A stretch of 18,390 bases of DNA. Source: an uncultured Corynebacterium sp. Its GTDB lineage: Bacteria > Actinomycetota > Actinomycetes > Mycobacteriales > Mycobacteriaceae. The stretch's first letter is position 1. Every line of letters starts with the position of its first letter. The translations under genes were made by a program, and so were the position numbers. The notes beneath the pieces were generated by a model. That model did not search any database, was not told the DNA's origin, and saw only the letters and a program-made list of their open reading frames with translations. Below are positions 14,088 through 18,390 of the stretch, one piece after another. Location: positions 1-18,390 of the forward strand of contig CAMIFC010000037.1 in NCBI GenBank assembly GCA_946220775.1, given 5' to 3'.

Positions 14088-14789
14088 ATGCCAGGAAAGA
14101 TGACTGACACGCAGAAATCATTGACCCCCGATAACGTTGAAGGCGAACTCCTAGTTGATCAGGTCATCCCCGACGCTGCCAAGGAGATCTTCGGTGAGCG
14201 GATCGATGTTGCTCGTCGTTACGCACAGTGGCTGGAGACCGCGGGCATTCAGCGAGGCCTGATCGGGCCTCGCGAGATCCCCCGGATCTGGAGCCGACAC
14301 ATCCTGAACTCCGCGGTTCTCGGTGAAATCATTGAAGACGGACAGTGCGTCATTGACGTGGGATCGGGAGCAGGCCTGCCTGGGATCCCCTTGGCCATCG
14401 CCCGGCCGCGTGTGAAGGTTCAGCTTCTTGAACCACTGCTCCGCCGCACTAAAATCCTGGAGGAGGTCGTTGCCGATCTTCAGTTGGACAATGTTGAGGT
14501 TCACCGCGGCCGTGCTGAGGAAAAGCCGATCATCCGCGAACTCAGCGGTGCTGATGTTGTGACGTCTCGGGCCGTTGCACCACTGGGTAAACTATGTGCG
14601 TGGTCCCTCCCCCTTGCCAAGGTTGGTGGGGCGATGAAGGCGCTCAAGGGAAGCTCCGTCACCGAAGAGATTGAACGCGACGCCCAGGAGATCAACAAGG
14701 CTGGCGGTGGCAGCCGCGAGGTTGTGGAGCTCGGGGCCGGGTTGCTTGAGGAACCAACCTTCGCTGTCATCATTACTCGGGACAAGTAG
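14088..14789 (+). CDS. rsmG: 16S rRNA m7G527 methyltransferase RsmG
   Basis: A SAM-dependent methyltransferase (RsmG/GidB) that makes 7-methylguanosine at G527 of 16S rRNA; its loss gives low-level streptomycin resistance in several bacteria. It has 233 residues. The SAM-binding motif is VIDVGSGAGLPGIPLAI (88-104), followed by LLEP (113-116). A conserved TSRAVAPL lies at 159-166 and KALKG at 184-188. The ATG at 14088 lacks a ribosome site; a second ATG at 14100 has AGGAAAG directly before it but too close. TACCCT, six bases before 14088, might serve as a -10 for a leaderless message. It sits between the yidC terminator and the parA spacer, as in other actinobacteria. Confidence 0.96.
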   Translation: MPGKMTDTQKSLTPDNVEGELLVDQVIPDAAKEIFGERIDVARRYAQWLETAGIQRGLIGPREIPRIWSRHILNSAVLGEIIEDGQCVIDVGSGAGLPGIPLAIARPRVKVQLLEPLLRRTKILEEVVADLQLDNVEVHRGRAEEKPIIRELSGADVVTSRAVAPLGKLCAWSLPLAKVGGAMKALKGSSVTEEIERDAQEINKAGGGSREVVELGAGLLEEPTFAVIITRDK

Positions 14790-14986
14790 CGCCACGCGCT
14801 TGTTCCCCGGAGATGGGACGCGCCAGCAACCAAGCACATGAAAAGTTGAGGCTTGACCGCATCCGCATCGGGCTCGTCGGGTGTCCGGGGAGCACTGATG
14901 ACTGAATAGAGCTGGTTGGGCTCGCGAGGTCCGCAGAAAGCGGCGTTTTCCTTCGCTCGCGGTGCCTCGGCTGCTTCGTCTGAACC

Positions 14987-15051
14987 TGACTGATCCCGCC
15001 GGTTGACCGATCCCGCCGGTCCAGTGCCCCCTCTGTGGCTCCCTCTGTGGC
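14987..15051. repeat. two short tandem duplications
   Basis: TGACTGATCCCGCCGGT (14987-15003) is followed directly by a copy with one change (15004-15020). CCCTCTGTGGC occurs at 15029-15039 and 15041-15051. Confidence 0.85.
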
Positions 15052-15416
15052 ACCCCACCCAACGCTCCGTCTTACTTCTGCCTGGCACCTACCCGGATAC
15101 CAGACGGGAATTCGCGAACCACTCCCCCCTCACACATACGCTGCTCACAACTCGCTCCCCACAATTGCACTCAGACGAACCACTCCCCTCCCCCCACTAC
15201 CCTGCAACGGGCTTACGCCTGACGAGCGTTCCCCCTCAGGTGGTACTCAAAAATCAGCCTGTGCCAAATTACCCCGTGCCGTAATGCTTGACTGCAAACT
15301 GCGTTTTTCGGTCCGCTCTGAGCCTCTTTAGCCCCCGCATCGACCCTTCAATGTGTGATGTTCGAATATGCATTGAGGCTGTCCGGTGTGGAAGCTAGAG
15401 TTAGATGTAGACAAAA

Positions 15417-15432
15417 TGTTTCACGTGAAACA
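15417..15432. promoter_or_regulatory. parS site, perfect
   Basis: TGTTTCACGTGAAACA, about 130 bases upstream of parA. ParB bound here could influence parAB transcription. Confidence 0.97.
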
Positions 15433-15509
15433 ATCTCCTACCGAGTTCTGTGCTTGTCAGTTCATAGTTGTAACCCGACAGTGGTGGCTATGTGAGAAGA
15501 AGGTGTTGG

Positions 15510-15529
15510 GGGCTGGCGTCCTAAATGAA
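15510..15529 (-). repeat. T-tract/GGACGCCA motif, copy 8
   Basis: On the minus strand TTCATTTA, GGACGCCA, GCCC, 33 bases before the parA start. Confidence 0.75.
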
Positions 15530-15562
15530 CCTGCGCTAGGGGGACCGCACTAAAAAGGCGCG

Positions 15563-16549
15563 TTGGACAACGATAGAGTTTCACGTGAAACCGCTTCGGT
15601 AAATGTGAGGAAGTTTATGGAATCGATGGATTGGGACGACACGCCAATCGCACAAGCGGCTCGGCAAGCGGCGATGCTGCAGAATTCGCACAACCTGCAC
15701 CTTCCCAAGCCGGACCGACCCCGCAAGATCACGATCGCCAATCAAAAGGGGGGCGTCGGGAAAACTACGTCGACGGTGAATCTGGCGTGGGCACTGAGCA
15801 TGCACGGGCTTAAGGTACTCGTGATTGACCTGGATCCGCAGGGAAATGCATCGACCGCGCTCAGTGCTGAGCACCGGATGGGAACACCATCCAGCTACGA
15901 ACTGCTGATCGGCGCAGGAACAACAGCAGACATCATGCAGGAAAACGCCGAGAACCCAAACATCTTCACGATCCCCGCAACCATCGACCTTGCTGGTGCG
16001 GAGATCGAATTGGTCTCGATGGTGCGAAGGGAATACCGGCTCACGGATGCCATTTCCGATGACTTCCTCGAGGAACACGGCTTTGATTACGTATTCATCG
16101 ACTGTCCCCCATCGCTCGGATTGCTGACGATTAACGCGATGACGGCCGTTGACGAAGTGCTCATTCCTATTCAATGTGAGTACTACGCGCTCGAAGGCGT
16201 CGGGCAGCTTCTGAACAACATTTCGATGATCCGAGAAAACCTCAACAAGAATCTGCATATCAGTGCGGTGCTGTTGACCATGTACGACGGTCGCACCAAT
16301 CTTTCCGAGCAGGTTGCTGAAGAAGTACGAAACCACTTCGGATCGGTGGTTCTTAATAACCGGATTCCGCGATCTGTGAAAGTATCCGAGGCACCTGGCT
16401 TTGGCCAGACCGTGCTGCAGTTCGACGGCGGATCGCGCGGAGCACTGGCATACTTCGACGCTGCAGTAGAGTTCGCACGCCGTGGCGACTACCTCCCTAG
16501 TGAGGAAACGGCCCCAATCGGTATCGCGCCAGAACTTCACGAAAACTAG
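15563..16549 (+). CDS. parA: chromosome partitioning ATPase ParA (Soj)
   Basis: A deviant Walker ATPase that binds the nucleoid non-specifically and moves ParB-bound origins. It has 328 residues. It shows the deviant Walker A KGGVGKTT (62-69), DLDPQGN (89-95), the Walker B-like FIDCPPSLGLLTINA, and the conserved IPRSVKVSEAPGFGQT. The longest frame starts at TTG 15563, with AAGGCG upstream. That start makes the parS-like site at 15577 coding (VSRET), as I recall for mycobacterial ParA, which also carries VSRET near its N-terminus. Other starts are GTG 15605 and ATG 15617, the latter with AGGAAG close by; the conserved part begins at WDDTPIA (24-30). It lies 28 bases before parB, as an operon. 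Confidence 0.95.
   Translation: MDNDRVSRETASVNVRKFMESMDWDDTPIAQAARQAAMLQNSHNLHLPKPDRPRKITIANQKGGVGKTTSTVNLAWALSMHGLKVLVIDLDPQGNASTALSAEHRMGTPSSYELLIGAGTTADIMQENAENPNIFTIPATIDLAGAEIELVSMVRREYRLTDAISDDFLEEHGFDYVFIDCPPSLGLLTINAMTAVDEVLIPIQCEYYALEGVGQLLNNISMIRENLNKNLHISAVLLTMYDGRTNLSEQVAEEVRNHFGSVVLNNRIPRSVKVSEAPGFGQTVLQFDGGSRGALAYFDAAVEFARRGDYLPSEETAPIGIAPELHEN
15577..15592. promoter_or_regulatory. parS-like site at the parA start, two mismatches
   Basis: AGTTTCACGTGAAACC keeps the central 14 bases of parS with both outer bases changed. It overlaps codons 5-10 of parA if TTG 15563 is the start, or its leader otherwise. Confidence 0.75.
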
Positions 16550-16577
16550 CAGTGTCGGCAAGAAGGAATGAACAACA

Positions 16578-17960
16578 GTGACTAAGAAAGATAGCTCTTC
16601 AAAGAAGCCAGCTGCTGGATCGAAGAAAGCTGCGATGCCCGCAGCCGCAGCGACTCGGCAGGCCCGCAAGGGTGGGCTTGGTCGCGGACTGGCGAGCCTG
16701 ATTCCTACCGGACCATCTCGCCCGGGACTAGGCGCTGGCGCTGCCGACGTGATTCTCGGTGGCGGAAATGCTTCCGCTGACCGCGGAGCGCAGCAGCCCG
16801 CGGGCGAGCGCGGTGGTGCACGATCGAGTGGAACGACTGGTGGACAATCCAACGGAATCGCCGACGCACAGCGCAGCGCACAAAGCGGGGCTGGCACCAA
16901 GGGAGCGAAGAAAACTCGTTCAGGCAGCGGGTCCGCGACGGATTCACGATCCAGGGGAACCACTCCCCCAGCTTCCGCAGATTCGGCAACTAAGAAAACT
17001 GCAGCCGCAACTGCGAAATCTGGGGTCGCAGGAACCGAAGTTGGCACCTCGACGAAGAAACGTCACAGTGACGATAAGGGGGCGGGCGTTGATACAGCCC
17101 CACAAAGTGCTGATAGTTCCGATTTCGGCGCAACCTACCAGGAACTCCCCCTCGACGGGATCGCGACGAACGCGAAGCAGCCTCGTACCGTTTTTGACGA
17201 GGAAGCGCTTAATGAGCTCGTGCACTCCATTCGGGAGTTCGGCCTCATGCAGCCGATTGTCGTCCGGCCACTCTCTGGCGCTGACAAGCCCTACGAACTC
17301 ATCATGGGTGAGCGACGCCTGCGCGCAGCTCGCCGAGCGGGACTCGATACGATCCCCGCGATCGTGCGCGAGACGCAAGACAATGAGATGCTACGTGACG
17401 CGCTGCTTGAGAACATTCACCGTGTTCAGCTCAACCCGCTCGAAGAGGCCGCGGCTTATCAGCAACTGCTCGAGGAATTCGGCGTGACACAGGGCGAGCT
17501 TGCCGAACGCCTCGGCCGATCCCGACCACTAATCACCAACATGATTCGCCTCCTGCAGCTTCCCGTGAGCGTACAACGTCGCGTCGGTGCCGGTGTCCTG
17601 AGCGCCGGGCATGCCCGAGCGCTTCTGGGTGTCAAGGTCGGGGCGGAAGAGCAAGAGACGTTGGCAAACCGTATCGTGGCCGAAGGGCTTAGCGTTCGCG
17701 CAACGGAAGAGGCCGTCACCCTCCTCAACCGGGGTGAGGACGCCAAGCCTGAGCGCAAGAACCCCCGCGAACCACGCCCCCTGCCCACCTATGTGAATGA
17801 TTGGGCGAGCGAATTCTCCGATGCCTTGGATACCAAAGTTAGTGTCCAGATGGGCAAGAAGAAGGGCAAAATCGTCGTGGAATTCGGTGGTCCGGAAGAC
17901 TTCGATCGCATCATCGAGATTCTGAAGCATGAAGGTGAGTACGGCGACGGGATCATCTAG
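16578..17960 (+). CDS. parB: chromosome partitioning protein ParB (Spo0J)
   Basis: The CTP-dependent DNA clamp that loads at parS and spreads to form the partition complex. It has 460 residues, long for the family. Near the N-terminus, RKGGLGRGLASLIPT (30-44) is the usual ParA-stimulating motif. Residues about 45-182 are low-complexity, rich in Gly, Ala, Ser, Thr and Lys. The CTPase/N-domain (about 188-290) has QPIVVR (225-230) and GERRLRAARRAG (244-255). The parS-binding helix-turn-helix is at about 300-330, GVTQGELAERLGRSRPLITN. The C-terminal dimer domain is at about 405-460. The GTG start has AAGGA about ten bases upstream. No terminator is obvious after it. Confidence 0.97.
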   Translation: MTKKDSSSKKPAAGSKKAAMPAAAATRQARKGGLGRGLASLIPTGPSRPGLGAGAADVILGGGNASADRGAQQPAGERGGARSSGTTGGQSNGIADAQRSAQSGAGTKGAKKTRSGSGSATDSRSRGTTPPASADSATKKTAAATAKSGVAGTEVGTSTKKRHSDDKGAGVDTAPQSADSSDFGATYQELPLDGIATNAKQPRTVFDEEALNELVHSIREFGLMQPIVVRPLSGADKPYELIMGERRLRAARRAGLDTIPAIVRETQDNEMLRDALLENIHRVQLNPLEEAAAYQQLLEEFGVTQGELAERLGRSRPLITNMIRLLQLPVSVQRRVGAGVLSAGHARALLGVKVGAEEQETLANRIVAEGLSVRATEEAVTLLNRGEDAKPERKNPREPRPLPTYVNDWASEFSDALDTKVSVQMGKKKGKIVVEFGGPEDFDRIIEILKHEGEYGDGII

Positions 17961-18390
17961 TCGCTTCCCTCTCGCCGAAGACGCAGACTAGGTTCCCCGT
18001 CCCCCTCCCCCGCGGCTTACCTATACCGCGCGCACTAATTGATGTAAAACCGATCTGGCGCATGGATTGTTTCACGTGAAACAATCCGATGGGTCCTCAT
18101 TGCGCTGTCCGTAGCCCGCTGGTGGCAATCGATGTTCTCGGAGCCCACTGCCTATTGGTGGGTTACCGGCTGTTGTGGATCGCTGCCTGCGACCCCGCCT
18201 CCGCACTCGCCCCACTGCCTTCACCGCCATCAGGTCACTACTGCCACTAGACTGTTAAGTCATCTGCCCATCAGGTCGCCAACCGACTCGGGCACAGCAC
18301 CGCTGCTGGCCGCCCCTACTTCTGCGCTACTACGTTACTTCGCGACTGACACCCACTCCCCCGCCCTGGGTGCCAATGCCTCCTGCCTTC
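17961..18390. other. gene-free spacer after parB
   Basis: No gene is seen in these 430 bases to the window end. They hold a perfect parS at 18068. CCCAC and GTGGG around 18148-18166 could form a weak stem. No canonical terminator with a T-run was found. Confidence 0.6.
18068..18083. promoter_or_regulatory. parS site, perfect
   Basis: TGTTTCACGTGAAACA within a 24-base perfect palindrome (18064-18087), the longest of the parS palindromes here. Confidence 0.97.

Larger units (their letters stand above)
14790..15562. other. gene-free spacer between rsmG and parA
   Basis: I see no gene. The minus-strand frame at 14501-15088 is partly antisense to rsmG and has no recognisable domain. The spacer holds two small tandem duplications (14987-15051), a 13-base direct repeat CGAACCACTCCCC (15115-15127 and 15176-15188), a C-rich strand between about 15030 and 15250, a perfect parS (15417), and a GGACGCCA motif copy (15510-15529). 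No confident parAB promoter or rsmG terminator was found. Confidence 0.65.

Noticed and set aside
14501..15088. 195-residue minus-strand frame after rsmG
   Set aside because: About half is antisense to rsmG, and the rest is repeat-containing spacer without conserved features.
15581..17047. 488-residue open frame antisense to parA and parB
   Set aside because: It spans both well-supported genes on the other strand, with biased composition and no domain.
1..18390. CRISPR arrays, tRNA or rRNA genes, insertion sequences, prophage
   Set aside because: I looked for regularly spaced repeats, transposase-like proteins and tRNA-like folds and found none.

Overview
The window is the chromosomal replication-origin region of an actinobacterium, most likely a Corynebacterium. 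The gene order gyrB-dciA-recF-dnaN-[oriC]-dnaA-[spacer]-rpmH-rnpA-yidD-yidC-rsmG-parA-parB is the classical origin neighbourhood. It has no gnd between dnaN and recF and no jag between yidC and rsmG, which fits corynebacteria better than most mycobacteria. ParB and the long-linker DnaA are also of actinobacterial type. Genus is inferred from gene order and protein features; I cannot name a species.

Layout. Positions 1-839 form a gene-free stretch with three perfect parS sites. A predicted alpha/beta hydrolase follows (840-1940, minus). Positions 1941-2438 are non-coding and hold a 26-bp perfect inverted repeat and short GC-rich tandem repeats. The minus-strand replication cluster is gyrB (2439-4550), dciA/DUF721 (4608-5276), recF (5269-6561) and dnaN (6563-7747), with tight or overlapping junctions. 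The 970-bp dnaN-dnaA spacer holds the main DnaA-box cluster (8239-8592) and an origin-specific repeat, CTTGTAATT. dnaA (8718-10385, minus) ends at a strong terminator. The 1.1-kb dnaA-rpmH spacer has a second DnaA-box cluster. On the plus strand come rpmH, rnpA, yidD, yidC, rsmG, parA and parB, separated by two strong terminators and a 770-bp gene-free spacer before parA.

How it works together. DnaA binds the boxes on both sides of its gene, opens the origin and recruits the replicative helicase, probably with DciA as loader. The DnaN clamp, RecF and GyrB support the forks. ParB loads on eight parS or parS-like sites (six perfect) spread from the left end to downstream of parB, and ParA moves the origin. 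RpmH, RnpA, YidD, YidC and RsmG serve ribosome, RNase P and membrane-protein functions.

The most unusual signal is a short motif, a T-rich tract followed by GGACGCCA and a C-rich end. It occurs at least eight times on both strands, only in spacers or in poorly conserved parts of proteins. It resembles the layout of DNA-uptake or other genome-wide signature sequences, and I know of no description of it. A second candidate is the CTTGTAATT repeat confined to the origin.
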